Shown in pieces: positions 26,680 through 39,300 of a DNA stretch of 64,000 nucleotides; position 1 is the stretch's first letter; the number at the start of each line of letters is the position of its first letter. Source of the DNA: Cololabis saira (taxonomy: Eukaryota; Chordata; Actinopteri; Beloniformes; Belonidae); NCBI RefSeq assembly GCF_033807715.1, contig NC_084601.1, forward strand, positions 19,486,129 through 19,550,128. Reading direction: 5' to 3'. A model generated the notes under the pieces. It saw only the letters and a list, made by a program, of their open reading frames with translations, was not told where the DNA came from and did not search any database. Both the position numbers and the translations under genes were made by a program.

Positions 26680-27191
26680 TGGCGCTTTTACATTAATACC
26701 TACTCAGCCCGACTCGACTCGCCTCGCCCCGGTTTTGCGCTTCTCCACTAGGGGTGGAGGCGGGTCGAGTAGATACTTTTTCTGTATCTATTCTGCCGAA
26801 GTTCTAATGGCGCTTTTATACTAGTACCTACTCAAAAGTCCAGACCAGATTCACCAGGCGCTTGGTCACTTCATAGCTGCTCGCGGCTCCCAGCTGACTT
26901 TTCAGCAGCGCCAAGACAAACAAATGAAAAAAAAAAAGCGTCGCCACTTGAAGCTTCTTTCACTCTCATTTTTTAACTTGATATCGAACACAAGCCACAG
27001 ACCCAGCAGCACATCTATCATCTCCTCCAGGTTCTACATCCTTAGTGTTGTTGTCTTCTCCGTTTAGATCACACAATCAAATACGCCAGCAGCTTCGCTC
27101 CAACCCGCCTACTTCTCATCTGGGTGTCTAAAAAGAAAGGAGGGCAAGGCGAGTCGAGTCACGCTGAGTAGGTACTAGTATAAAAGCGCCA
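26680..27191. mobile_element. PIF/Harbinger-like MITE with a duplicated left end
   Basis: The inner copy, 26808-27191, begins TGGCGCTTTTATACTAGTAC and ends with the exact inverted complement, flanked by TAA at 26805-26807 and 27192-27194. A TAA or TWA duplication is typical of PIF/Harbinger. A second left end (TGGCGCTTTTACATTAATAC, also after TAA) lies at 26680, 128 bp upstream, with GACTCGACTCGCCTCG text between. The interior has no transposase. Confidence 0.8.
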
Positions 27192-27194
27192 TAA

Positions 27195-27536
27195 ATTGCT
27201 GATTTGACAGTAATGTAATGTAACTGTGTCACCTGAGAGTGTCAGGTGACACATTTTTTGACAGGGATGGTTTAGTGCAAAGTACTCACGCATCCTGTCT
27301 TCAATTTGGACCCACTTTGCAGGATGAGATGTATAGCTTGACAATACCCTTTCTGGGTCTAGAGGCTCCATCAAAACTATATTGGGCTCGCTTATATTCG
27401 GCTGCTGTTCTTCCATCATTTTGTCATTCTGTGACGGCGCTGATGTTGACGGCACCAGTGCCACAGCGTCTTCCGCCGCGTCTTCAGGCCACGTCTTCGG
27501 GCCTGGCTCGGCCTTTGTGGTTCTGCGCATGCGCAC
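27195..27536 (-). pseudogene. possible N-terminal scrap of a transposase-like ORF
   Basis: A minus-strand frame from 27536 encodes a Glu/Pro/Ala-rich start followed by HPAKWVQIEDRMREYF, the kind of sequence found near the N-terminus of fish hAT-like ORFs. It runs into the Harbinger-like MITE end at 27191. The ATG lies directly beside the left arm of the inverted repeat, which could be its 5' untranslated region. Identification is weak. Confidence 0.3.
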
Positions 27537-28088
27537 AGTCGATTTTCAAAGTTTGATTGCCACGCCAATCATTTCTTGCACGATGTAAAATATTATGAGA
27601 TGTTGAGTATTTGATCCTTCAAAATACACTACCCATAACATGAATTGCATTACACTTTGTGAACATTATACGATAAAGAGAAAAAAAATGGCAGAACACC
27701 GGTGTTCTGCCAATTTCTGCTGCGTTGCCAAAAAATGCTACCTAATGGTTTTCTACCTTTGTAGAGCAACAATTTTACTGTGTTTTACTCCCTAAACCAC
27801 TTCCTTTCCCCCCAATTGGTCCTTGTCACTTGCCAGGCCGTCATTGTAAATAAGAATGTGTTCTTAATGACCTGCCTGGTTAAATAAAGGTGAATGACTG
27901 AATGAATATCAAATAAAGCGCTATAATTGTTTTTTTTCTTCTCTTTATCGTATAATGTTCACAAAGTGTAATGCAATTCATGTCATGGGTAGTATATTTT
28001 GAAGGATCAAATACTCAACATCCCATATCAATTTTACATCGTGCAAGAAATCATGGACGTGTCAATCAAACTTGGAAAATCGACTGTG
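27533..28088. repeat. long inverted repeat (about 150-bp arms)
   Basis: The arm 27533-27684 is the inverted complement of 27940-28088 at roughly 90% by eye (shared blocks include AATGCAATTCATG and TTGATCCTTCAAAATA). The 255-bp spacer has a 22-bp perfect palindrome (27690-27711) and a LINE-like 3' end (TAAATAAGAATGTGTTCTTA, then TTAAATAAAGG). The right arm ends 170 bp before the CpG island. Confidence 0.88.
27825..27895 (+). mobile_element. LINE-type 3' tail fragment
   Basis: The text GCCGTCATTGTAAATAAGAA, TGTTCTTAATGACCTGCCTG and GTTAAATAAAGG is the familiar 3' end of a common fish retroelement. A minus-strand relative lies at 51030-51110. Confidence 0.6.
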
Positions 28089-28254
28089 ATTTTCTGAAGG
28101 CTATACATTTTTTTAGAAAAATCACTTTTTGAATACACTAGAAACATTCTCAATATTTAGACACACAACAAAGCTCGTACTAAAATAAAATGAGCAGTAA
28201 AACCAGGCCACTATCCCTCTGATTGATGTGATGTTTCGGTGAGTTTTGACATGT

Positions 28255-28545
28255 TTGCAGCGCGCCGCTGGGGAGTGGGCGGGGCGATGGGCGGGGCCCC
28301 TCCCAGGGAGAGAAGGCGCGCCCCCGCGCCCCCGAGCGTCTGCGTGCTTGTGTGTTCGCGGGAGCGAGCCTGGGCCGGTCAGCTGGTCGCAGAGCGGAGG
28401 GAGAGCGGCGTGTGCACGTCCTGCTGCTCCGAGAGAAGCACAGCCGAGCCTGGAGGCGACGCGGCGGCGGACGCACCGAGATCCTCCCGAGCCCCAGACG
28501 CGCGGAGCCCGCCGTGCATCCTGCAAACCCCGCTGCCGTAAGATC
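28255..28545 (+). promoter_or_regulatory. grb10: CpG island: likely grb10 promoter and untranslated first exon
   Basis: This is the longest strongly GC- and CpG-rich stretch in an otherwise AT-rich window. It holds two GC boxes (GGGCGG at 28277-28282 and 28289-28294) and no TATA box. A GTAAGA donor at 28538 could end an untranslated exon, which would splice to the acceptor at 30902, 2.4 kb downstream. The open frames here read through GC-rich DNA on both strands and resemble no known protein. The transcription start is not visible, and assignment to grb10 rests on position and orientation. Confidence 0.65.
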
Positions 28546-28641
28546 CCTAGGAACTCATTTATCTCATACTGGTAAACTCATGCTCCACCATTGTAGCCAA
28601 ACAAGCTGGTTTCTTATTAACCGACTTGTGAAGCCTCAAGC

Positions 28642-28700
28642 CTGAATTATGGTTCTGCGTTAAATCGACGCAGAGTCTACGCCGCCTTCAGATGGTGCGT
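28642..28700. mobile_element. end of a MITE in grb10 intron 1
   Basis: CTGAATTATGGTTCTGCGTT and AAATCGACGCAGAG match the arms of the palindromic element at 9051-9155. The opposite end was not found. Sequence to about 29090 may belong to a longer element, but its hydrophobic frame at 28797-29072 has no recognised product. Confidence 0.55.
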
Positions 28701-29166
28701 TGATGTTGTTAGGAAAGAGGAGAAATTGTGCTGCATAGATACAGACCACGTCTCTACTAAATAAAACACTCCTTTTTTGAGGGTAATTTCTAAAAAATGC
28801 ACCTACTGTCATGGCATTTGCTGGTGGTGGTGGAGGGAGTTTTACTCTTAAATGCAAAAGTCAACATGAGTGAGCTTGCATGCTCCATCACTGGCAGTGT
28901 TGCAGAGTGGTTATTTCTCCTCACTTTAACTGTGCTTCTTCTACTAATGCCCACATTTGTAAAGACGGTTATCTGGACCAGTAGCATGTTAAGGAGCTCC
29001 TGCACCATGGAGGATAAGCTATCTGAGTGTGTGTTGATGGTCTGTCATATGGCTCCTTTAACTGTGACTTAATATAGGCAAATCTCTGTATGCTGCTGAT
29101 CTTCGCCTGCCTCCCTCCTGCTAGATTCAGGATGAAGTATCATAGGGGGATCTCACAGGAAAATGC

Positions 29167-29168
<2 letters not shown>

Positions 29169-29212
<44 letters not shown>
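29169..29212 (+). repeat. (AAT)n array
   Basis: About 14 copies of AAT in the intron between the CpG island and the first coding exon. Confidence 0.95.
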
Positions 29213-29219
29213 TCATAAT

Positions 29220-30902
29220 AACAAAAGCAAATATTTGAAACCATAAATGTACAATCAGTAAATAATACTCAACTGTAAACTAAGAGTCCACTTGTATTTG
29301 TAGAGATGTAGGATGAGCATGTCCACTGGACAAACACACCCTCCCACATGTGGCATTATTAAGTTGTTCGCAAGCTCGTTTAATTCTCTAGATCTCCCCA
29401 TATGACCAGTAAAGCTGAATTATTTCTGTTCTCTGCAGGAGGAGCCACAAATGTCAGTAAATGTCAAGCACTTGGAGCTTTGGCATTGCTTTTCAAGCTT
29501 ATTAGCTGTGCATACTATCAACAGGGCTTGCCCTTTTGGCCAGGGCTTGGATTGGTGGGAATAGCTCATACGAAGGAAAAAAAGGGTGATACAAAACTTG
29601 TAGATTAAGGGGGAAAAAATAAAGTGTGTCCAACTGTGCATACACATTTAGACATGCATTCTCAGTCAGCAGAGTGGCCTAAAGATAGCAGAGCCCCAGT
29701 GGAAACAGTAATTAGTGGGGTGAAAAGAGAAGGGGGGAGAGGAGAGGAAGAGGAGGAGGAGGAGGTGGGAGACATTGTTTGAACCATTTGATATCTGTTA
29801 TATAATGTCCTGTACAATGAAGACATGCTGAGACAGAAAAGGAAGACGATTCAGCAGAGTCAAAAAAAGGTGAGGAGTTATTTACTCAGACAGATGCAGG
29901 ATTCAGTTTGTGCATATATATAGTCATTTTGCTGAACCTCTGTATTAATTTGTGGTGCATTGCCCTTAAATCGACACTTTAGTTCCATACTGTAAAGCGA
30001 TCTCTTCCGCTGAAGTGTTGTTGTTATCTTTGAGCCAGTTTAGGAACTTTTATGGGTAGATTGGGAGTTTTTAAAGAGAGCAGTGGATTCTGATGGCGTT
30101 TTGGGATTTCCACTAACAGATGAGTATGACTTTCTGGCCAAAACAATTAGACATGTGGAGACAGAAATCTGATTTAAAAATGACATTGACCAGGGCTGAT
30201 GATTTATCTGTCTATTTTGAGAGGATCGGGATACGTTTCGAGTCCAACAGCAAGTAGGAAAAAAAAAAAAAAACAAGAAAAGGTTTAACTCTCTTGAATG
30301 CAGGAAAATAAACACAAGTTTAACACTGACCATGTGATGATCCAGCTCTTAAATACACACACATGCACAACGTCCAGCTGTTAACTCTCAGCAGATAAGG
30401 AAATAGCTGACTCCTATTTCAAGTTGCATAAGAAACTCCCAGTTTTCCTTCCACACCAGGCTGCAGGTGGTGAGTGGTCATGTGCTGCAAGTTGGAAAGG
30501 TTTTCATTTTTAGTCTTAAACCGCAGGCTTTGTTTGGGAACTGATGTGTGTGTGTGTGTGTGTGTGTGCGTGCGTGTGTGTGTTGTACACAAAGGCTGTG
30601 TTTACACTAGATTCAGTGTGCACACGTTTGTCCATGCGTGGACATTCAACTGCACATGCAGGTTTATTGTTCTGGAGGGAACCAGGTGTAGGGTTTCAGC
30701 TTATTAGAAATAGGACACCATATTTATCATTATTGAATGATATGTAGCAAATCCTGTTTTTTTTTTTTTCTCCTCAGTTATTTTGTTCATATTGGAAAGT
30801 CTTTTTCATATATAATTTATACTGTAGTGACAACTGTGATTATCTGCCTCTTTTTCTTTTTTTATTCAGTGTCATTTCTCTGCTCTGTCCCTCCTTGTGC
30901 AG
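29220..30902. other. grb10 intron 1, 3' part
   Basis: It holds purine-rich GGA repeats (29728-29768), A15 near 30260, and (TG)n at 30545-30582. No other exon was recognised. Confidence 0.6.
30545..30582 (+). repeat. (TG)n microsatellite
   Basis: Dinucleotide run with two TGCG interruptions, about 320 bp upstream of the first coding exon. Confidence 0.95.
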
Positions 30903-30995
30903 GGTGCTGCAGATGTCAGAGGGTTTCCTGCAGGAGGGAACATCATGGCCTTAGCGGGATGCCCTGACTACTTCTTGCGTCACTCTAACTACCAG
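30903..30995 (+). CDS. grb10: grb10 first coding exon (5'UTR 30903-30944, coding 30945-30995)
   Basis: A long pyrimidine tract and AG at 30901-30902 precede the exon, and GTAAAT starts at 30996. The ATG at 30945 has A at -3 and G at +4, a strong vertebrate context. It encodes [17 protein letters not shown], nearly the same as the mammalian GRB10 N-terminus. The 51 coding bases end in phase 0. A weaker ATG at 30913 opens a 13-codon frame that ends at 30954, inside the main reading frame, so leaky scanning may be needed to reach the Grb10 start. Confidence 0.92.
30913..30954 (+). promoter_or_regulatory. upstream ORF overlapping the grb10 start codon
   Basis: ATG at 30913 (C at -3, T at +4, poor context) opens 13 codons and stops with TAG at 30952-30954. 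It runs out of frame across the main ATG at 30945. Overlapping uORFs usually lower translation of the main frame. The effect depends on the real mRNA containing exon sequence from 30903, which is inferred from the splice acceptor. Confidence 0.6.
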
Positions 30996-33900
30996 GTAAA
31001 TATTTCATGTGACCTATATATGTTGACTTGATGGAGGCGTGCAGTAGCACATGAATCATAAATGGCATTTAGGTCTAGAAACATTTGGACCGTTACAGAC
31101 CTGTCATGATTTTGCCTCCATATACAATCCAATGTGATGAAAGGATTAATTTCAGATAAAGGAATAAAGGAACTAAGCAAAGTACCTAAATTTTGCAGGG
31201 CTTTGCCAGGCTGTGGCTGCAGTCACCTTAAGTTGCTGCTTCATAAAGGGACTTCTCTGCCAAGCTTACAGTATTTGTGCAGAGATCAGGTGACTGACTT
31301 GGCTATTGAAGAATATTCAGTTTCTTTGCCATTCATTCAAACAGTTTTGAGTTGCTTTTCCAGCATTTTTAGGGTCACTATCCATCTGCACTCTGAAGAA
31401 TTGTCGTATCACTTTTGTATCATTTGGCTTGATATAAGCATAGCGTAAAGCTCTGTACACATCATAATTCTGTCACATTATCGATAAACACCAGCCATAC
31501 ACGCCCTAAAAATGTCTAATAAAGCTTTCCCTACTTGAATGTCATCAGCAAACCGCTGTTGTAAACCCTCTGTATTTGCATTTCTGAAGGCGCCTCTCAA
31601 TGGTATATTTTGACTATGATTTGGCCATGTCATCCCAGAGTTTTCTTGACTTCTATTCATGTTGTGAAGAGTTGTTTATGGCTTCTGTCACCAAGTAAAT
31701 GGTTCTCTTTCTTTGTTTTTATTGAATATACAAAACTTAGCCATCTCTTGCTGATTTATGTTGTTTTTTCAGCCTAACAATGGCCTCCTTCACTTTCATT
31801 CCGATCCCCATGGACTTTATATTGAACAGCAGTCAAATTTCAGTTCAGTACCTGATATCAGTTCCAAACCTTGTATCTGCTTCATTTGTCCTGAAGTATT
31901 TTTATTTTTTCGTAAATTCTCCAAATATTTTTCAGTCCCTGAAAAAGGAAAATTGAAAATTAATCGAACGTCACATTTGGGGGATTTAACCCAAGTACTC
32001 TTGCCCATGTCAATGACTTCTGTTTTTGTCTTTTTCTTTAATTCAGTTATTACTTTCCCCACTTGTAAACATGAACTGTACCCTTAGAACATACAGCTGC
32101 ATTTACATAAAAAAAATAAAAAAATAACTTTTTCATAACGTTTTTTGTGTCTTCACATTTTTTTAAAAAATAACAGAGATATGAACTATTTTATTAAAAA
32201 AGTATCTCAGTGTTAATATTTACAGCACAAACCTTGTCAGTGATTTATGAAGGAAAAAAATTTAAAACTAAATGAATTGCTCATTAAATGAAATGGAGGT
32301 ATAATGTTCAACAGTGATGCTGTTTTGAACTCACTTAATGCTTGTCTTCACGAAACCTCTTAAAGCTAAAAGTCTTCACTGTTATTACATCTCGATTATT
32401 ATTTTTTTCAATCTCATTATGGCGCTGAAGGTAAAATCCTAAGATCTCTGTCAGTGTGCTTATATTTCGGACGTAACTGGACATCTACATTTTTCCGTGA
32501 AATATCCAGTGAAAGCTCACATAGATGTGTTGAGCACGATTTAGCCTTGACTTTTACATATTTTTCTACTATATATGTTTTCAATTTATTTCCAAAATAT
32601 GTTACTGTTGTTGTTGTCTTTTTTTATTATTAGATATGATACCCTTAAATATAGTGATGTTTTCCATGTCCAAGTGAAGAGTTGGTAGGATCCCTTTATG
32701 GTGTATAAATATTTCTAACATTCACATCTCAGTAAATGATTTTAAGATGCATTTAAAGATGGAAGTCATTTTGTTCAGTGCATGTTTATTCATCTTTGTT
32801 TGCTTAAAGTGAATAGAGGTTATCCAAAAGGGTTGACTACCTTTTGGTAAAAAAAAAAAAAAAAAATGTTTTGTTATATTAAGGACAGTTTTCAGCTTGC
32901 AAATAAACACAGTGCCATACCAACACGTATAAATCCACCTGTGGAGCCAATTTCCCTCTTTGTCTGCTGTTAGCCAAGCTTTGCTGACCATTGGTCTTAA
33001 CAAAGTTGGTCTCCTCACATTGCAGAACCACACCTGGAGAGAATAAGACAAATAATGTTGTTAAGATCTTTCCTGTCAAAGAAACAGACTTCAACCTTCC
33101 AACGTTTTCCAAAAGTACAAAGCTGAACCAAAAATGAAGCTTTGCTAGACGACATTCCCACCATCACATTCAAAGCACCAAATATCTTATTTAATATTTT
33201 GGTGTTTTATTCCTCCAGTATACTTTTAGAGACTTGAACAACTGCTACCAAGAAGTGTTAAAGATATTTTTGAGGCCCAGCATCTTAGTAAGATGTTTTT
33301 TTTCCTCCGCCTTGCTCCCTTCATTTTTGTGCTTAAAGTTATCAAAGCTTTTTTATGGAAACCTGTTGAAAATTTGGTTAATTGGAAACCCATAAGGCCT
33401 TAGTTGGAAATATCTTTCAGCTTGACAAGGCTCAATGATTAAATCTTAATAAAAATGACTCGTTAGAAGACATAGGTGCACGTACCGCTCTATACTGTAC
33501 ATCGTCATGTGTACAGTGGCTCTGTAAACCCACCTTCTTGACGGTGAGTGACTCCTGGCCTCGTTAGGTGAAATATGGCATCTCTGCAACACAACAGTCC
33601 CACTTCCAGTGTCCAACTCCTGCAGAATGAGCCCTTTGTTCTTTAGCTTGGATTTTCTCCTCTCCAACCCTCCAGTAACCTAAAATATTTGGCTAAAGAG
33701 CATTGTGGAGGTCTATAAATAGAGTGCTAAGCAAACAACAGTATCAAGCTGTGGACTTTGTGTGACAGGCATGAAAGCATACTATTGATGGCGTGACGTG
33801 TCACTGAGGCTGATGGGACGATGGCGGTGACGTAGCCTCCGCTGCTTTACTCCTCTTGGTGGAGGTACAAACGTAAACTCATGTCAGCCCCTGTTGAACT

Positions 33901-36274
33901 GGCAGCAAATTTGATTGATTTAATTTAACATCCAGGAAAAGGTTTTTCACCAGTAAGACTACTGTGAATAGTCAACTGAATTCCCACAGAAAACAGTGTT
34001 CCTCCGTCCTGCAGAGTGAAAAAAAAAACTCAGTTTGAAGGCTAGACTTGAGAGAAATGGGTTACAACATTGCTATGTGTTCTGGTGTAAAGCTTGCCAG
34101 TTGACATGAGACAGCATGACACACACAGCAGGGAGTTTCTCTGTAGGTTCGTGTGTGTAGATGAGGAGCAAATGGGCCCTTTATTCAGTGTATGTGCACA
34201 TATTTCTGTACATTACGTTGAACATGTTTGGGAATCTGGGAACCATTCCAGGCCCGGCTCCAATATGTGTGTGTTTGCGAGGGTGTATCTATCTTAGTCA
34301 GAACTCTGGGTCCGTGCCAGAAATGTCTCAGATTGAGCAGCCAGCCACTCTTGTCTACCTCCTCTCCTTAGCTGTCCACCTCCCTGTGTAGGTTTGTAAA
34401 TGTGCTTGCGTACGCGTTGTATAGCACTAAAAGACACAAAGTCTGAATTATGCCTTCAGTTGTCCAGATAAGCAAAAAGAATTGAATATTAAACAACTCT
34501 TCCTCCAAGATAAGTGTTTGTACCATTTGTTCCTGAACTGCCTATCTGCTCCTGGACCACAGTCCCTCTGTCTTCGGAGATTAGTGACAGTGGGCACACC
34601 CTTTTTTCTTTTTTCTTCCTTTTTGCTTTTGAAGAAGTGTAGTTTTTAATGCTAAAAAACTATGCAGATTAAGCTGTGGGCTATTGAGGCCATGCGAGAA
34701 GCTTTCTTAGAACGAAAGAGATGTCAAAATGTCTCTCCACAGCAACTTACGTTAATTAAGATGATTGAAAGATTTCCTTTGCCATTTTTGACTTCAAGAA
34801 GTATTTCCGTGATATAGTGAGAAGTTACCGGAAGTTAGCGACTAAAATTCAAGAAAGCTGCATTGTGGAAATCACCAATGTCCTTACAGTGGGACTTGAA
34901 ACGGGTGTAACATCTTGTTCCTGTTGCTCGACTGATCCTTCCAGAAGTCCATTCATTCCTATGGGAAACTCTGCAGTCTGATATGTAATGACAAACTACT
35001 CCTTCAGATGCTTTTCGGAGTGGTATTTACTTTTGGTGCACAGAAAAATTTCAACTTCAGTGGTGGATTTTGGAGTCGGCGTATATGCTGCGCTGATAGC
35101 ACAAATAACTAGCAGCCTTTTAAAAGCCAAGCTTCTTTCCTTGCTTCCTTGTATAGACTTGATGTCTTCGCATTTATTCCAAACAATTGGGATCAGGTGT
35201 GTAAATGGTTGGATTGGATGGTTGGACCATTTTTGATTTTACTGAATTACATTACTTATTAATAATTTATAGTTTATTCAGATAATTATTGTTTGTCAAT
35301 CATTTTTAGCGTTGGTTTGCGTCAGACCGAGAGTAGGCGTAACCTTCAACCGAGACTAGCAATTGTAGCTAGTGAGCTGACGTCAGTGTTAATAACTAAG
35401 TTTGACAAGTTAGACAAGTGACAAATCTAGCAACTTTGGTCAGGTGTCATTGAAGACTTTTGGTGACTAGAAGACTGGTATCGCTCTCGCTTTCTTCTCA
35501 GCGAGCAGCCGGTGCTGCACAGCAGCCGCTTTCAGCTGCAGTCACAGCAGTAGATGTTCACCTCTCCACCTCCAGACTGCAAAGAAATTGTACATCCGCA
35601 AATCCAAAGCTGGCTGATCTTGCACTGGCCCAGTCCTATTGAATAATAAATTATAATATTTCATATATGATTCCAAAAAATGTAATGATTAGAATAAACT
35701 ATAAAAGGTGCTGCACTGACCTATAGTCAGTGCAAAGGAAGATGGTTGTAATTGAATATGAACATATGAAGGATCGACAAAAAAGTTAATTTGTAGTTTT
35801 AAACTGTACTGTGGTTTTACTAAGCAGATAAACCCGTTGAGAATTTTTTTGTTTGTTTGTTTTGCTACAAACTGCCACATGAACATGGATTCCACGGAGC
35901 TAGCAGGTGGGTTAATTACAAATCAAAGTTTTCAAAGCGATTAGTTCTCTCATTGTTCATTAATTATTCATCATTTCATATTACATTTTAATTATACATT
36001 CAGTTTATACTGAATGAAACATTTGAACCACGATTAGTTTTGCTTTGAGCTACAGGTTACCATTGCTTCGGCAACTTTTAAACTCCCCCCAAAAAATGAG
36101 CAAAATAAGTCTCATCTAAACTAAAGTCAAATTCTACATGCTGTTTCATCTGCACTGACCTTCAAAATCTCCATCAAACGCCGTCTACTCATGCAGCTGT
36201 TGCAGTTATGGGATGATGCTTAGATGCGTCTCATCATCTGATTGTCAGGAGGCTACGTGTATACGGTTGCATAT

Positions 36275-36306
<32 letters not shown>

Positions 36307-39300
36307 CATTTTTTAAACTTCACATTTCACAAACAGAATGGAAATGAAAGGAATTTCTAGTAAAACAGCAATCTACAAACATCTTCTAGTTGTATGGATG
36401 GCAGTATTACTTGACCCAACAGCTTCACACTAAAAAATCTACCACATTGGCTGGATTAATGTTGCATGTTTTGTAAACATTCTCATTGTAAATCACCCCG
36501 TGACTTCTAATCTTTTGCTTGTGCAGTAATGTAATCGTTAAAAAGAAATGCACACAGTGCATATTATCAAACAAGATAACATGACTAACACTTCATGCCA
36601 ACTGTCAAGCACAGTGTAAGGGTGATGAATTGGACTTGTGTGCCAGCCACAGAACTTGGTTGCATTGAGTCGACTATCAACCCCCCTACATACCAAATTA
36701 GACTCAAATCAGAGGTCATGTGACGGCTAAAGTTTGGCTGAAAAGCAATGATACGTCAGGACAGTTATCACAGGTACGCCAGCAAATATATAACAGAATT
36801 AGTGAAAAAGTCCAAGTCCACACCCCTACCCATTTTAAATGCTATGACAGGACATTCGGAGACATGTGCATAAACGAATGCGTGCAAACTTTAAGTGAAC
36901 TAAAGAGCAATGGGCCAACATTTCTCTACAACTATGTATGAGACTGGTGCCGTATAGAAAATGATCAAGTTGTAAATGTTTTTATGAGCTGCTGAATTAT
37001 GGTTTATCACTCAAATTTCTCCAGTGTCCTTTTGCTTTTTCTTTTTTTCCTTTTTGCTTTGGGCCTGTAAAAGGTTGTATGTACTGAATTTTAAGACCTG
37101 GTAAGGGCCAGAGGATTTTTAATATATACTGCTCAAAGAAATAAAGGGTACACTTAAACAACAGAATGAAACTCAGTCAACCACACTTCCATTTGCACAG
37201 GCACGTGGAGGCGACACCCACTACTGAGCCTCATTTTGTCATGTTTTAAGGACATTACATCAAAGTTGGATCAGCCTGTAGTGTGTTTTTCCACTTTAAT
37301 TTTGAGTGTGACTACAAATCCAGACCTAAATTTGATTTCCGTTGATAATAAGAAAGTATTTAATAAGAATAATTCATTCAGATCTGGGATGTCTTATTTT
37401 TGTGTTATCTTTATTTTTTCGAGCAGTGTATGATCGCTATGTATGAACCTGGATACAATCCTGTTTGTATTAGATTTGTCTGAAGGCATCAGTTTATTGA
37501 AATAATATTTGATTGATTTACATGAAAAGGCCTGCAGAGAAGTCTTTGTCTATGCTCTTTTCCCCACACTTGGAACTACGTTTCTGCTCTGCCTCTACCT
37601 CCATTTTTTTAAAACAAAACTTGGAACTTTGAAATTCAATTAAGCATACCTCGTAAAGGATTGCTTTGATATTGCTGCCCAGTTAGTAGGGCTGTAATGA
37701 TTCATGGCCCTACGTAGATTTATTGATGAACGATCCAATAGCGTTGATACAAAATGAAATTATCCCACAGACACATGTGAAAGTCATCAATACATCAATT
37801 AGACTTCCGTGGTCTATTTTTATCTTATTTTGTCATCTGGCTGGATGGCCGCACCAGAAACAAATATTGTGATTATGAAACTTGTGATTTATTGGAACAA
37901 AAAAATGTGCATGAAAAACTTTTTGAATGTTGAAATTTGATTTCATGGAGACTTTAATGATTTTAGAGTCAGAAAGTTCATTGGAGCTTTTATTGATCTG
38001 TGTCAGCAGTGCCTTGTTTCTTTTGTAGAACTGGTTAGAGTTTTGGATAAATACTTTTCACTGTGTCCCAGTGTGTTTTCTGTAACTAAGTTGTTGTACC
38101 ACAGCTCGAGCTGAAGTCTGCAGTCAGCTCACAGGCTCTGCAGCCAAGCTGCCTTCCTTGGAAAGCTTTTGGCTGCTTCTTTTCAGAGCTATAAATCTTA
38201 CTCAAGGCATTTATGGATGTTTTCGAGTCACAGAGGGGAGTTGCGAGTGGGTGTGTATGTGCGTGCATGCACAATATAACCTCTGGCCACGAGCAGTTCC
38301 TGGAAGCAATGCTTCCACGTTATTCTTTTTCCTGGAAAATGGAAGATTTAGAGTTTGGCTTTTTTCCTCCATTTCTCCTCTGCAGCCTTCTTACCTCAAA
38401 GCTGCTTCAAATTATACAATGTATAAGGAACATGACAGTTTGTCTCCAGGAATGTGGAATGGTTTCAGTTTTCTAGGGATGTTGTGAATCTTTGTATCTG
38501 TTTAAAAAGAAAAGAAAAGAAATTCATAGACAGACAAACTACAGGATATGTTTCATTTGGTAAAATTTCATGTCATGGCGCTTGAATGTGTGACGTGATG
38601 TGTCTTGCGAGCACAGGAACCCAACTTTTATCTGGCTATCTGACCTCTGAAAATAAGGCGTTGTGTCACCATTCAACAAAATATGAAGAAAAGTATCTTG
38701 TTTTGTCTTTTGACAGGAAAGGATGGAGCGCACTTCCTCTCGCAGGCCTGAGGAGCTGATTGTTTCAGACTTTCAACGCTCATCCAGTCAAGCCTTGCCG
38801 CATCACCATGGTAACTCGCTCGCCTTTTTTGAAATCCGGCCAAGGCTAGATTTATTGAGTAACATCAGCAGGATTATGCGAAATATAGTGATTAAGGGGA
38901 CTTGTAAAGGGGGCGAAAAGTTCTGAGAACATATCCCAAACCATAATATTATGAGCCGCTTAATATTTTGTAGGACCTCGTCATCCTGCCAAGAGAGCTC
39001 TAACCAGTTAGGGAGTGGTTGAAGAACATCTGAGGGTTTGTACAACCTCTGGCAAAACAAGTAGAATCACCACTTCTGGACAATCTTCATTCAGCTGTTT
39101 GAATTTGTTGAAGTCGTGACATAAAACTATTTCATTTAACAGCTGAACATTCTTGCTTTGTAAAGCATACATTAAAAGTTTAATAAGATAGATATTTTAC
39201 TGGCAATTTTTCTTCCAGATGAATAAAAAGAAAAACAGTTTTGAACTGTGAACCACAGAAATCCCTCCGAGTACATAGCTGTATGTCCTCCGGCTCTTAT

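Noticed and set aside
28122..28645. Several overlapping Arg/Ala/Pro-rich frames of about 100 codons
   Set aside because: GC-rich CpG-island DNA is open in many frames; none matches a known protein, and the region is better read as promoter and 5'UTR.
28797..29072. Hydrophobic 91-codon frame that looks like a small membrane protein
   Set aside because: It sits in grb10 intron 1 next to a MITE arm, has no recognisable family and no splice support.
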